Source of the DNA: an uncultured Rhodospirillaceae bacterium
GTDB taxonomy: Bacteria; Pseudomonadota; Alphaproteobacteria; Azospirillales; Azospirillaceae
DNA: 64,000 bases
Direction of reading: 5' to 3'
Assembly: GCA_937927415.1 (NCBI GenBank)
Contig: CALBDS010000001.1
Span: 124,001-188,000 of the forward strand
Shown here piece after piece: positions 41,514 through 50,066 of the stretch (position 1 is the stretch's first letter; each line of letters opens with the position of its first letter). The notes under the pieces are model-generated. The model searched no databases. It had not been told where the DNA came from and saw only the letters and a program-made list of their open reading frames with translations. The position numbers and the translations under genes were made by a program.

Positions 41514-42188
41514 ATGACCTTCCTGAAGCGCGCTGCCGCTGCTCTCCTGGCGACCACCGCCATCGCCGCGTTCGCCTCTTCCGCCTCGGCCCAGGAATTC
41601 AAGGGCAAGCAGGCCGGCGACATCATCGTCCGCGTCCGCGCCCTGGGCGTGATGCCGCAGGAAGACGCCGATGTGAACATCGCCACCACCGGCGCCAAGC
41701 TGGGCACCGCCTCGGTGGATAACGCCTACATCCCCGAAATCGATTTCTCCTACTTCTTCACCAATAACATCGCGGTCGAGCTGATTGCCGGCACCTCGCG
41801 CCACACCGTCAACGCCGACACCGCGCTCGGCCATGTCAACGTGGGCAAGGTCTCGCTGCTGCCGCCGACCCTGACCGCGCAGTACCACTTCCTGCCGACC
41901 TCCCGCGTCAGCCCGTACGTCGGCGCCGGCATCAACTGGACCCTGTTCTACCGTGAAGACGCCGCCGGCGGTGTCGTCACCAGCACCGACTACAAGAACC
42001 GCTTCGGCTGGGCGCTGCAGGCCGGCACCGACGTGTTCCTGACCGACAAGATCCTGCTGAACTTCGACGTCAAGAAGTTGTTCCTGAACACCACCCTGAC
42101 CGCCGACACCAGCCTGGGCGTTCCGCTGCGCTCCAAGGTGTCGCTGGATCCGTGGCTGGTCGGCGTCGGCATCGGCTACAAGTTCTGA
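41514..42188 (+). CDS. OmpW family outer-membrane protein
   Basis: A 224-residue beta-barrel protein with TAGGAG before the ATG and a signal peptide (LATTAIAAFASSASA, cleavage before QEFKGK). OmpW hallmarks include IIVRVRALGVMPQEDA, YIPEIDFSYFFTNNIAVELI, PPTLTAQYHFLP, SPYVGAGINWTLFYRE, GWALQAGTDVFLTDK and the terminal aromatic residue in VGVGIGYKF, which is needed for barrel insertion. OmpW forms a narrow hydrophobic channel. It is followed by a hairpin terminator. Confidence 0.94.
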   Translation: MTFLKRAAAALLATTAIAAFASSASAQEFKGKQAGDIIVRVRALGVMPQEDADVNIATTGAKLGTASVDNAYIPEIDFSYFFTNNIAVELIAGTSRHTVNADTALGHVNVGKVSLLPPTLTAQYHFLPTSRVSPYVGAGINWTLFYREDAAGGVVTSTDYKNRFGWALQAGTDVFLTDKILLNFDVKKLFLNTTLTADTSLGVPLRSKVSLDPWLVGVGIGYKF

Positions 42189-42214
42189 TCGTCTGACGGC
42201 AGAACCGTTTGAAG

Positions 42215-42255
42215 GAAGGCCGCTCCCTCGAAAGAGAGAGCGACCTTCTCCTTTT
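42215..42255 (+). terminator. Rho-independent terminator after the OmpW gene
   Basis: Stem GAAGG..GCTC.CTC (42215-42229) and GAG.GAGC..CCTTC (42234-42248) with a GAAA tetraloop, followed by TCTCCTTTT. Confidence 0.7.
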
Positions 42256-42294
42256 GCGCCCTTTGCACAGACAGGCACCCATGAAAACCTGATG

Positions 42295-42316
42295 GGAATT
42301 GTCAAATTCCGGGAGG
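42295..42316 (+). promoter_or_regulatory. Inverted repeat abutting the CBS gene ribosome site
   Basis: GGAATT (42295-42300), loop GTCA, AATTCC (42305-42310) is followed at once by the Shine-Dalgarno GGGAGG (42311-42316). It may be an operator or an mRNA hairpin affecting translation. Confidence 0.4.
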
Positions 42317-42325
42317 TTTTCGCCC

Positions 42326-42760
42326 ATGCCTGTGTCCGCCGTCTTGAAGCGCAAGGGCCGCGACGTGGTGACGGTCCATCCCACCCAGACCATCGCCGCC
42401 ACCGCCCAGATTCTGGCGCAGCACCACATTGGTGCGGCTCTCGTCGTGGATGATCTGGACCACCCGGTCGGGATCGTGTCGGAACGCGACATCGTGCGCA
42501 TCCTGGCGACGGAAGGGGAAACCGCCCTCGCTCACGTGGTCGCAGAGGTGATGACCCATCCCCTGGTCACCTGCACCCCCGACCACACCATGTCCGAGGT
42601 GATGGCCGTGATGACCGAACGGCACATCCGCCACCTGCCGGTGATGGACGACGGATCCCTGGTCGGGATGGTCAGCATCGGTGACGCCGTGAAGGCCCGG
42701 CTGGACGACGCCGAACTGGCGGTGGACAACATGCGCACGCTGGTTACCGCCGTCCGCTGA
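42326..42760 (+). CDS. CBS-pair domain protein
   Basis: A 144-residue protein made of two CBS motifs. The first spans about residues 8-65 (VTVHPTQTIAATAQILAQHH, VVDDLDHPVGIVSERDIVRIL), the second about 77-135 (MTHPLVTCTPDHTMSEVMAVM, LPVMDDGSLVGMVSIGDAVK). CBS pairs usually bind adenine nucleotides. The start has an excellent GGGAGG. It is the last gene of the plus-strand group before the bidirectional terminator; no partner domain is present, so target and function are unknown. Confidence 0.93.
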   Translation: MPVSAVLKRKGRDVVTVHPTQTIAATAQILAQHHIGAALVVDDLDHPVGIVSERDIVRILATEGETALAHVVAEVMTHPLVTCTPDHTMSEVMAVMTERHIRHLPVMDDGSLVGMVSIGDAVKARLDDAELAVDNMRTLVTAVR

Positions 42761-42785
42761 GCGCACCGCAGGGTACCCACAAACA

Positions 42786-42814
42786 AAAAGCGCGCCGAAT
42801 CCCGGCGCGCTTTT
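42786..42814. terminator. Bidirectional intrinsic terminator
   Basis: Stem AAAAGCGCGCCG (42786-42797) and CGGCGCGCTTTT (42803-42814) with loop AATCC lies between the convergent CBS and response-regulator genes, with A-run and T-run on either side so it can act on both strands. Confidence 0.92.
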
Positions 42815-42832
42815 CCGTTTGTCCGGCAAATC

Positions 42833-43471
42833 TCAGTTCGACTGGGGGAAGGCCATCGCCGCCTGGGTGCGGTTGCGCACGCCCAGCGATTTGAAGATCG
42901 CGGTCATGTGGATCTTTACCGTGCCTTCGGACAGCCCCAGTTCATGGGCGATCTGCTTGTTGGACTTGCCCTCGCGCAGGCGCTCCAGCACCTCGCGCTG
43001 GCGCTGGGTCAGAAGCTGTTCCAGGGCCGGATCGGCGGGGGGCACCGCCGGACGTGGCTCGGCGCTTTCGCCGGATTCGCGCAGCACGGTCGGGGGCACG
43101 TACACGCCGCCGGAAAAGATCAGGTCCAGCGCGCTCAGCATGATCTTCACGCTGCTCGATTTGGGGATATAGCCGGCGGCACCATGCTCCAACGCATCGC
43201 GCACGTCGGCGTGGGCCTCCGACGCCGAGACCACCACCACCTTGGCGCCCGGCTGCTTGTCGCGCAGCATCTGGATTCCCGAGAACCCCGGCCAGCCCGG
43301 CATCCGCAGGTCGGTCAGCACAAGATCAAAGGTGGTATCCCCGTCGCACAAGGTCAGCAGTTCATCAAAGCTGCTGGCTTCGATGAATTCGCTGCCCTCC
43401 TTGAGTTGCTCAAGGAGTCTCCGCAGACCCTCACGGAACAGAACATGGTCGTCACCGATCAGGATCTTCAT
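42833..43471 (-). CDS. NarL/FixJ-family response regulator (REC + LuxR HTH)
   Basis: A 212-residue protein. The receiver has the acidic pair in MKILIGDDHVLFREG, phospho-Asp in LVLTDLRMPGWPGF, Ser in VVVVSASEAH and Lys in GYIPKSSS. The C-terminal LuxR-type HTH is LTQRQREVLERLREGKSNKQIAHELGL (about residues 152-178) plus SEGTVKIHMTAIFKSLGV. It is a DNA-binding regulator activated by an unknown kinase; no kinase gene adjoins it. A Pro/Glu-rich linker separates the domains. Confidence 0.95.
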   Translation of the reverse strand: MKILIGDDHVLFREGLRRLLEQLKEGSEFIEASSFDELLTLCDGDTTFDLVLTDLRMPGWPGFSGIQMLRDKQPGAKVVVVSASEAHADVRDALEHGAAGYIPKSSSVKIMLSALDLIFSGGVYVPPTVLRESGESAEPRPAVPPADPALEQLLTQRQREVLERLREGKSNKQIAHELGLSEGTVKIHMTAIFKSLGVRNRTQAAMAFPQSN

Positions 43472-43778
43472 CGCTCATTCCCCCGTATGCCGGTACACCA
43501 ATCATCGTTCAATCAGCCGAATCCCGGCTTTTCCTTCGCGTACGCAGCATATAACTAAGACTAAATGCAGAATAGACATTACATCTTGTGTATTCCGCAA
43601 TGAGACATATCACGATCCGGCGCCCACCCTCAACACGAATTCGCCCTTTGTCACGCGTCCTACCTCTGCCATGCTTTTGCCATATAGGCCCTAAGTCGAT
43701 ACGATCAAGAGAAACGGCCCCGCAACAAAAGCTGCGGGGCCGTTCTCTCATTATTACCACAGAATTGTCACGAAAGTC
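43472..43778. other. AT-rich intergenic region upstream of the response regulator
   Basis: About 300 bp between the response-regulator start (minus) and the end of the acyl-CoA dehydrogenase operon. The part from about 43540 to 43700 is clearly more AT-rich than its surroundings and presumably holds the regulator's promoter. No gene with ribosome site or homology is visible. The terminator at 43708-43748 lies at its right end. Confidence 0.6.
43708..43748. terminator. Strong hairpin terminator of the fad operon
   Basis: AGAGAAACGGCCCCGCA (43708-43724) pairs with TGCGGGGCCGTTCTCT (43733-43748) around an 8-base loop, one bulged A. It follows the fadE stop by about 30 bp on the minus strand and precedes TTTCTCTT. 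Confidence 0.88.
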
Positions 43779-45569
43779 TTAAAAAGCGTCAACCTCCATA
43801 TCCATCAAAGGCTTAGCTCCGGCCATGATGGTCAGGAACAGGGTGTTGACCTGGGGCAGAAGCTTGGCGGTGAAGAACGCCGCCGTCTTCAGTTTGGCGT
43901 TGAGGAAGGCGGGATCCCCTTCCCCGGCCGCGAGCTTGGCCGAAGCCGCCTTGGCCATCCGCAGCCACATCCAGCCCAGCGCCACCAGACCGAACAGCCG
44001 CAGATAGTCGGTGGCCGCCGCCCCCGCCTCTTCCGGGTCCTTCATCCCCTTCTGCGCAATCAAAGCGGTCGCCTGCTGCAACTTTCCGAAAGCCTTGGCG
44101 AGCGGACCCGCCAGTTCAGCCAGCGAATCATCGTCCAGGGCAGCGGTCAGTTCGGCCTGCACCGGGTGGAAGAACCGGCGCAGCAGACGGCCCATGTCCT
44201 GGCCCATCTTGCGGCCGACCAGATCCAGCGCCTGGATGCCGTTGGTGCCTTCATAGATCTGGGCGATGCGGGCGTCGCGGACGTACTGCTCCACCCCGGT
44301 TTCCCAGATGAAGCCATGGCCGCCGTGGACCTGCACCGCGATGTTCGCCACCTCGAACCCGATGTCGGTCATCAGCGCCTTGACGATGGGCGTCATAAGC
44401 TGGACGAACTCGTCGGCTTCCTGGCGGACCCGCGTGTCGGCGTGCTTTTCCGCCACGTCGAGCTGGTATCCCACCAGGGCCGCCAGCGCGCGGGATCCTT
44501 CGATGTACGCCTTGCCGGTCATCAGGTTGCGGCGCACGTCGGGGTGGACGATGATCGGGTCCGCCGGCTTGTCGGGGAACTTGGTCCCCTTCAGCGAGCG
44601 GCCCTGAAGCCGTTCCTTGGCGTACGCGACGGCGTTCTGATACGCCACCTCGCCCAGCCCCATGCCCTGGATGCCCACCGCCAGACGGGCGGCGTTCATC
44701 ATCACGAACATGGCGCGCATGCCCTTGTGCGGCTCGCCCACCAGCCAGCCGGTGGCGTCGTCGAAGTTCATGACGCAGGTGCTGGACGCCTTGATCCCCA
44801 TCTTGTGCTCGATGGAGCCGCAGGCGACACCGTTGCGCTTGCCCGGCGTGCCGTCGTCGTTGGGGATGAACTTGGGCACCAGGAACAGGCTGATGCCCTT
44901 GGTCCCCGCCGGGGCGTCGGGCAGACGGGCCAGCACCAGATGCAGGATGTTTTCCGTCAGGTCGTGCTCACCGGCGGAGATGAAGATCTTCGTGCCGGTG
45001 ATGCGGTAGCTGTCATCATCCGCCGGCACCGCCTTGGTGCGGATGATCCCCAGATCGGTGCCGGAGTGGGGTTCGGTCAGGCACATGGTCCCCGACCACG
45101 TACCTTCCACCAGCTTGGGCAGGAAGCGCGCCTTCAACGCGTCCGACCCGTACAGCGACAGGGCGTTGTAGGCCCCCAGCGACAGGCCGGGGTACATGCC
45201 GAAGCTGAGGTTGGCGGAGCAGACGAACTCTTCCAGCAGCGTGTTCACCAGCTTGGGCAGCCCCTGCCCGCCATAGGCCGGGTCGCACGACAGCCCGATC
45301 CACCCGCCCTCGGCGTACTGGGTATAGGCCTCCTTGAAGCCCTTGGGCGTGCGGACCACGCCGTTCTCATAGGTGCAGCCCTCGGCGTCGCCGGACTGGT
45401 TGAGGGGGAACAGCACCTCCTCGCACAGCTTGGCGCCTTCGGTCAGCACCTGATCGATCAGATCGGGGGTGGCGTCCTCGTAGCCCGGCAGAGCCGACAG
45501 GGAGTCCTTGCCCACGATGGTGTCGAGGACGAAACGCACGTCGTCCAGCGGAGCCTTGTAGATCGGCAT
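43779..45569 (-). CDS. fadE: Acyl-CoA dehydrogenase
   Basis: A 596-residue FAD enzyme that introduces the trans-2 double bond in fatty acyl-CoA. It has an N-terminal extra domain (APLDDVRFVLDTIVGKDSLS), the acyl-CoA dehydrogenase core with CLTEPHSGTDLGIIRTKAVP, SAGEHDLTENILHLVLARLP, KMGIKASSTCVMNF, the catalytic-region QVHGGHGFIWETGVEQYVRD and YEGTNGIQALDLVGRK, and an extra C-terminal helical domain. The length (about 600) is that of the long fadE-type family found in alphaproteobacterial fad operons. It is the last gene, 19 bp after the HCDH-ECH gene. Confidence 0.94.
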   Translation of the reverse strand: MPIYKAPLDDVRFVLDTIVGKDSLSALPGYEDATPDLIDQVLTEGAKLCEEVLFPLNQSGDAEGCTYENGVVRTPKGFKEAYTQYAEGGWIGLSCDPAYGGQGLPKLVNTLLEEFVCSANLSFGMYPGLSLGAYNALSLYGSDALKARFLPKLVEGTWSGTMCLTEPHSGTDLGIIRTKAVPADDDSYRITGTKIFISAGEHDLTENILHLVLARLPDAPAGTKGISLFLVPKFIPNDDGTPGKRNGVACGSIEHKMGIKASSTCVMNFDDATGWLVGEPHKGMRAMFVMMNAARLAVGIQGMGLGEVAYQNAVAYAKERLQGRSLKGTKFPDKPADPIIVHPDVRRNLMTGKAYIEGSRALAALVGYQLDVAEKHADTRVRQEADEFVQLMTPIVKALMTDIGFEVANIAVQVHGGHGFIWETGVEQYVRDARIAQIYEGTNGIQALDLVGRKMGQDMGRLLRRFFHPVQAELTAALDDDSLAELAGPLAKAFGKLQQATALIAQKGMKDPEEAGAAATDYLRLFGLVALGWMWLRMAKAASAKLAAGEGDPAFLNAKLKTAAFFTAKLLPQVNTLFLTIMAGAKPLMDMEVDAF

Positions 45570-45588
45570 CCTTCAGTCCTCCCTCAAC

Positions 45589-47934
45589 TCAGTTCCGCAG
45601 CGGCTTGCCGGTGGTGAGCATGTGCTCGATCCGGTCGATGGTCCCCGGTTCACGCACCAGCGCCATGAAGGCATCGCGTTCCAGTTCCAGCAGATGCTCT
45701 TCGCCCACCGGCTGGGTGAAATCGGCGTCGCCGCCGGTCAGCACACGGGCCAGATGGTCGCAGACCACCGCGTCGTGGGGCGTGGCCTTGCCCTGCAGGC
45801 GGAAGCCGTGGACGAACATGTCCAGCGCCGCCTTGCCCCCCGGCCCGGCCAGGACGTAGGACGGCTTTTCCGGCGGGGTGTAGTTTTCCGCCAGTTCCAG
45901 CGCCTTGGCCTTGGCGTCGGCCAGCAGGCGGTCGCGGTTCATGGTGATGCCGTCGGACGCGCGGAGATACAGGAGATCCTTGGCCTCGGCGGCGGACTTG
46001 GCGACCTTGGCGGTGCTGATGGTCTCGAACACCGGGGCCAGCGCCGGCATCGGCCCGCGCGGGATCTTCGGATTCGCCGCCGACCGGGCCAGCATCTCGG
46101 TGCACCCGCCCCAGCCGGGGATCAACCCCACCCCCACCTCGACCAACCCGATGTAGGTTTCGGCGTGGGCCTGAACGTGGTCGGAATGCAGCAGAATTTC
46201 GCAACCCCCGCCCAGCGCCATGCCCGAGGGAGCCGCCACCACCGGGAAGGGAGCGTATTTCAGGGCGCGGTAGGTGGCCTGCCCCGTCTCCACCATCTCC
46301 TCGATCGCCGGCCACAGGCCGATGTTGATGACGAACATGGCAAGGCCGAGGTTGGCGCCGACCGAGAAATTGTCCGCCTCGTTGTGGATAACCAGCGCCT
46401 TCCACGCCCCCTTGCCGTCGCCGATCAGCTTCATGGCCTTCTGGTAGGCGGCCATGATGTCGCCGTCGAGGGCGTTCATCTTGGAGGTGAACTCGACGCA
46501 CAGCACGCCGTCGCCGATGTCCCACAGCGACGCCGAGCCGTTCTTCCAAACAGGCTTGGACGCGCGCTTGATGTCGCTCAGCAGCAGCACGCCGTCGGGG
46601 CGGGCGACCGTTTCATACTCCCCGGCCACCGACAGCGCCTGAAGCTTGCCCCCCTCGACGCGGTAGAACGGGCGGCCCGCCGCCTGCTCCACCAGTGCGG
46701 GGACCGGCACGCCGACGCTGCGGCACAGCTCGGCAAAGGCCGCGGTGCCGATGCGGTCGATCAGTTCGAACGGACCCTGGCGCCAGTTGTAGCCCAGCCT
46801 CATGCCCTCATCGACCGCCGTGATGCTGTCGGCGATGTCCGGCACCAGCGAGGCGGCATAGGCCAGAGTCTTCACCAGCACCGACCGGGCGAAACGGCCG
46901 CCGGGGCTGTCGTGTTCGGCCAGTGCCCGCAGATCCTTGCCCGCCGCGGCCACCGCGTCGGGCTTCGGGCGTTCGGCGGGGCGGAAGGCGCCGGTCTTCA
47001 GATCGACGGCTTCCTTCACCCGGCCGCCGCCGGCCTTGTTGACGCGGTAGAAGCCGCCCTTGCCCTTGCGGCCGGTGTAGCCGTCGGCGATCAGCTTGGC
47101 GATGACCGGGTGTTCCCGCGATTCCGCGCGGTAGGCATCATTCTCCGGCAGGGTCGCCAGCATGGACCGCGCGATGTGCGGCATCAGGTCCAGACCCACC
47201 AGATCCATCAGGCCGAAGATGCCGGTCTTGGGGATGCCCATGGGGCGCCCGCCGATGGCGTCGGCCTCTTCCACCGAAATCCCCTGTTCCACCGCGGCGT
47301 TGATGGCCGCCTGGATCCAGAACACGCCGATGCGGTTGGCGATGAAGCCCGGCGTGTCCTTGCAGCGGACGACACCCTTGCCCAGTCGGCGGTCGCAGAC
47401 ATCGGCGATCAGTTCCGCCGCGTCCGTGCGGGTGTCGGGGCTGGTGACCAGTTCCAGCAGGCGCATGTAGCGCGGCGGGTTGAAGAAGTGGGTGATGAGG
47501 AAGTCGCGGCGGAAGGCGTCGGACTGCCCCTCGGTCAGCATGTGCAGCGGGATGGTGGAGGTGTTGGACGACACCACCGACCCCGGCTTGCGCGCCGCGT
47601 CGATCCGCTTGTAGAGGTCGGCCTTGAGCGCCTTGTCCTCGATGATCGCTTCGACGATCCAGTCCACATCGGCCAGCAGGCCGATGTCGTCTTCCAGATT
47701 GCCGGGTGTGACCAGCTTGGCGTTGCGCTTGTGCATGAAGGCGGCGGGTTCGGTCTTGAGCATCCGCTCGACCGCCCCCTTGGCGATGGCGCTGCGGTCG
47801 TCGCTGTTCTTGGCAACGATGTCCAGCAGCACGACGGGAATGCCGGCGTTGGCGAAATGGGCGGCGATGCCGCTGCCCATCACACCGGCGCCGATGACGG
47901 CGGCGCGCTTGATCTCCGCGCGTTTGGAGTCCAT
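45589..47934 (-). CDS. fadN: Bifunctional 3-hydroxyacyl-CoA dehydrogenase / enoyl-CoA hydratase
   Basis: A 781-residue beta-oxidation enzyme from the ATG at 47934, which has AGGGAGGA upstream (an upstream codon at 48003 is unlikely). The N-terminal HCDH part has the NAD motif AAVIGAGVMGSGIAAHFANA, then VVSSNTSTIPLHMLTEG and HFFNPPRYMRLLELV. The C-terminal ECH part (about residues 460-700) has PSGMALGGGCEILLHSDHV and GVGLIPGWGGCTEML. The order HCDH-then-ECH is the FadN type, the reverse of E. coli FadB. It sits between fadA (31 bp) and fadE. Confidence 0.93.
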   Translation of the reverse strand: MDSKRAEIKRAAVIGAGVMGSGIAAHFANAGIPVVLLDIVAKNSDDRSAIAKGAVERMLKTEPAAFMHKRNAKLVTPGNLEDDIGLLADVDWIVEAIIEDKALKADLYKRIDAARKPGSVVSSNTSTIPLHMLTEGQSDAFRRDFLITHFFNPPRYMRLLELVTSPDTRTDAAELIADVCDRRLGKGVVRCKDTPGFIANRIGVFWIQAAINAAVEQGISVEEADAIGGRPMGIPKTGIFGLMDLVGLDLMPHIARSMLATLPENDAYRAESREHPVIAKLIADGYTGRKGKGGFYRVNKAGGGRVKEAVDLKTGAFRPAERPKPDAVAAAGKDLRALAEHDSPGGRFARSVLVKTLAYAASLVPDIADSITAVDEGMRLGYNWRQGPFELIDRIGTAAFAELCRSVGVPVPALVEQAAGRPFYRVEGGKLQALSVAGEYETVARPDGVLLLSDIKRASKPVWKNGSASLWDIGDGVLCVEFTSKMNALDGDIMAAYQKAMKLIGDGKGAWKALVIHNEADNFSVGANLGLAMFVINIGLWPAIEEMVETGQATYRALKYAPFPVVAAPSGMALGGGCEILLHSDHVQAHAETYIGLVEVGVGLIPGWGGCTEMLARSAANPKIPRGPMPALAPVFETISTAKVAKSAAEAKDLLYLRASDGITMNRDRLLADAKAKALELAENYTPPEKPSYVLAGPGGKAALDMFVHGFRLQGKATPHDAVVCDHLARVLTGGDADFTQPVGEEHLLELERDAFMALVREPGTIDRIEHMLTTGKPLRN

Positions 47935-47965
47935 GGCGTTTTCCTCCCTTGGAACCAGCGCGGGA

Positions 47966-49102
47966 TCAGACCGCTTCCAGAATGGTGGCGATGCCCTGGC
48001 CACCGCCGATGCACTGGCTGGCCAGCGCGAACTTCTTGCCTTCGCGCTTCAGAAGCTGAGCGGCCTTGCCGGTGATGCGGGCACCCGTCGCCCCCAGCGG
48101 GTGGCCCAGCGCGATGGCGCCGCCGTCCAGGTTGATGCGGTCCAGGGGGATCTTCAGATCGCGGGCGCAGGCCAGCGCCTGGGCGGCGAACGCCTCGTTC
48201 AGTTCCACGATGTCGATGTCCTCGATGGCCAGCCCGGCGCGGGCCAGCGCCTTTTGCGACGCCGGGATCGGTCCCAGCCCCATGACGTCGGGCGCGCAGC
48301 CGGCCACGGCAATGGAACGGATGCGGGCCAGGATCGGCAGGCCGTGGGCGCGGGCGTATTCCTCCGACGCCACCAGCACGGCGGACGCGCCGTCGGTCAA
48401 CGGCGAGGAGGTGCCGGCGGTCACCGAGCCGTCGGCCTGGAAGGCGGGCTTCAGACCGGCCAGGGTGTCGGCGGTGGTGCCAGGACGGATGCAGCCGTCA
48501 CGCTCCACCGAACCGTTGGGGCCGGCGATGGCGACGATCTCGTCCGACAGGCGCCCGGCGGCCTGGGCCGCGGCGGCCTTGGCGTGGGACGCGGCTGCCA
48601 GTTCCTCCTGCTCGGCGCGGGAGATGCCGTAACGCTTGGCGACGTTCTCGGCGGTGACGCCCATGGAGCAATAGGCTTCGGGATAATTCTGCGACAGGCC
48701 CGGATGCAGGATCGGGTTGTAGCCCATCATCGGCACGCGGCTCATGGATTCGATGCCGCTGCACACGAACACCTCACCCGCCCCCATCTGGATGGCGCCG
48801 GCGGCCATGTGGATCGACTGCATCGACGAACCGCAGTAGCGGTTGACCGTGGTGGCGGCGGCGGTCACCGGGATCTTGGCCAGGAACGACGCGGTGCGCG
48901 CCACGTTCATGCCCTGCTCGCCTTCGGGGAAGGCGCAGCCGACGATCACATCCTCGATATCGTCGGCGTTGACCCCCGTCCGCTTCACCAGATCGGCGAT
49001 GACGGTGGCCAGCAGATCGTCGGGGCGGACCTTGGCAAGCTCTCCCTTGGTGGCGAAGGCGAAGGGCGAACGGGCGTAGCCCGCGATGACGACGGGTTTC
49101 AT
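47966..49102 (-). CDS. fadA: Acetyl-CoA acyltransferase (thiolase)
   Basis: A 378-residue thiolase. The nucleophilic Cys is in TVNRYCGSSMQSIHMAAG (about residue 88); the C-terminal catalytic pair is in DGGAIALGHPLGATGAR (His) and ALASQCIGGGQGIATIL (Cys). It cleaves 3-ketoacyl-CoA in beta-oxidation. The start overlaps the merR stop (ATGA at 49099-49102), so regulator and thiolase are translationally coupled. Confidence 0.95.
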   Translation of the reverse strand: MKPVVIAGYARSPFAFATKGELAKVRPDDLLATVIADLVKRTGVNADDIEDVIVGCAFPEGEQGMNVARTASFLAKIPVTAAATTVNRYCGSSMQSIHMAAGAIQMGAGEVFVCSGIESMSRVPMMGYNPILHPGLSQNYPEAYCSMGVTAENVAKRYGISRAEQEELAAASHAKAAAAQAAGRLSDEIVAIAGPNGSVERDGCIRPGTTADTLAGLKPAFQADGSVTAGTSSPLTDGASAVLVASEEYARAHGLPILARIRSIAVAGCAPDVMGLGPIPASQKALARAGLAIEDIDIVELNEAFAAQALACARDLKIPLDRINLDGGAIALGHPLGATGARITGKAAQLLKREGKKFALASQCIGGGQGIATILEAV

Positions 49103-49524
49103 TGCTTTTTATCCTCCCATGCGGCCACGGCGCCGGCGCCGCAGCGGTTCAGATGGCGATTGATGGCGGTGTCCAGATCGCGCAGTTCGGTCAGCGTCTG
49201 CTGCACGTCGGCAAGCTGCCGTTCCAGCGCGTCGATTCGGCGGCGGGCGACGGATTGGATGTAGCGCATCTGCTCCACCTGCCCGTCACCCAGTTCGTAG
49301 AGGTTGAGGAAGTCCCTGATCTCCGCCAGGCTGAAGCCCAGACGCTTGCCGCGGCAAATCAACGCGAGCCGTGCCCGGTCGCGGTGGGAATAGACCCGCG
49401 CCTGCCCCTCGCGGGACGGGGCCAGCAACCCTTCCTCTTCATAATGGCGGATGGTGCGCAGGGTCAGCCCGAATTCCGCCGCCAACTGGCCGATGGCGTA
49501 AGTGGATGAGGCAAAACGGTCCAT
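49099..49524 (-). CDS. MerR-family (LiuR-like) regulator of the fad operon
   Basis: A 141-residue regulator from the ATG at 49524. The winged HTH spans AIGQLAAEFGLTLRTIRHYEEEGLL (about residues 10-34), RVYSHRDRARLALICRGKRLG follows, and the C-terminal dimerisation coiled coil is ARRRIDALERQLADVQQTLT. There is no Cys metal-binding cluster typical of metal-sensing MerR proteins; it resembles LiuR-type regulators of acyl-CoA catabolism. Being first in the merR-fadA-fadN-fadE operon, it probably autoregulates through the palindrome at 49674-49687. Confidence 0.9.
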   Translation of the reverse strand: MDRFASSTYAIGQLAAEFGLTLRTIRHYEEEGLLAPSREGQARVYSHRDRARLALICRGKRLGFSLAEIRDFLNLYELGDGQVEQMRYIQSVARRRIDALERQLADVQQTLTELRDLDTAINRHLNRCGAGAVAAWEDKKQ

Positions 49525-49673
49525 CCCGTCGCCGTCCCCCTTATCATCCGTCGTGTCAGCGCGCCGACAGGGCATGATCCGCGTCTTCCTCCCACCCGTG
49601 CGACCACGGCCCGACGGGGCCGGGCCGCATTTTCTTTATGTCGTCTTTTTTGTCCGGCACGCAACCGGCTGCC

Positions 49674-49687
49674 TTACGTTTACGTAA
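49674..49687. promoter_or_regulatory. Candidate MerR/LiuR operator upstream of the fad operon
   Basis: The 14-bp near-perfect palindrome TTACGTTTACGTAA lies about 150 bp upstream of the merR ATG. It resembles known LiuR-type sites (TTGACGTTAACGTCAA-like). It is the best operator candidate in the 325-bp gap to 49850; nothing else notable was seen there. Confidence 0.6.
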
Positions 49688-49850
49688 AGGTAAGTTCGCT
49701 TATCCCAAGCGTCAAGTCTTTTATCCGGCCGCTGCGGACGGAGTGTGACAGCGTGCCACGCCGGGCTGGCACGGCTGCTTGTGGCAGGCTGAAATCAAAA
49801 CGACGGCGACAGGCGTTGCACGGTCACACGCGAAGGGTTTGAGGCAAACG

Positions 49851-50066
49851 ATGTCGGCACGCATCATTGTGACGCTGGGGATCTGGATCCTGGCCATGGT
49901 TCTTGTGGGAACCATGACCGTGGGGTCCGCTGCCGCATTCTATGTCGTCATCACGCTGTTCTTCGCCGCGGTGGTGGGGATCATGACGGTGATCTCACGA
50001 CGACGGGACGACCCGCACGACCCGGCGCTGCATGGGCCGTCGGTTCACGGATCATCGCGGCATTGA
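49851..50066 (+). CDS. Small two-helix membrane protein
   Basis: A 71-residue protein with two membrane helices (IIVTLGIWILAMVLVGTMTV and AAFYVVITLFFAAVVGIMTV) followed by an Arg/His/Asp-rich tail (RRRDDPHDPALHGP). The TGA stop shares a base with the next gene's ATG (TGATG at 50064-50068), indicating coupling to the VOC gene. No family recognised. Confidence 0.7.
   Translation: MSARIIVTLGIWILAMVLVGTMTVGSAAAFYVVITLFFAAVVGIMTVISRRRDDPHDPALHGPSVHGSSRH

Noticed and set aside
45622..48075. 817-residue plus-strand frame
   Set aside because: Antisense to the HCDH-ECH gene, with no ribosome site or known motif.
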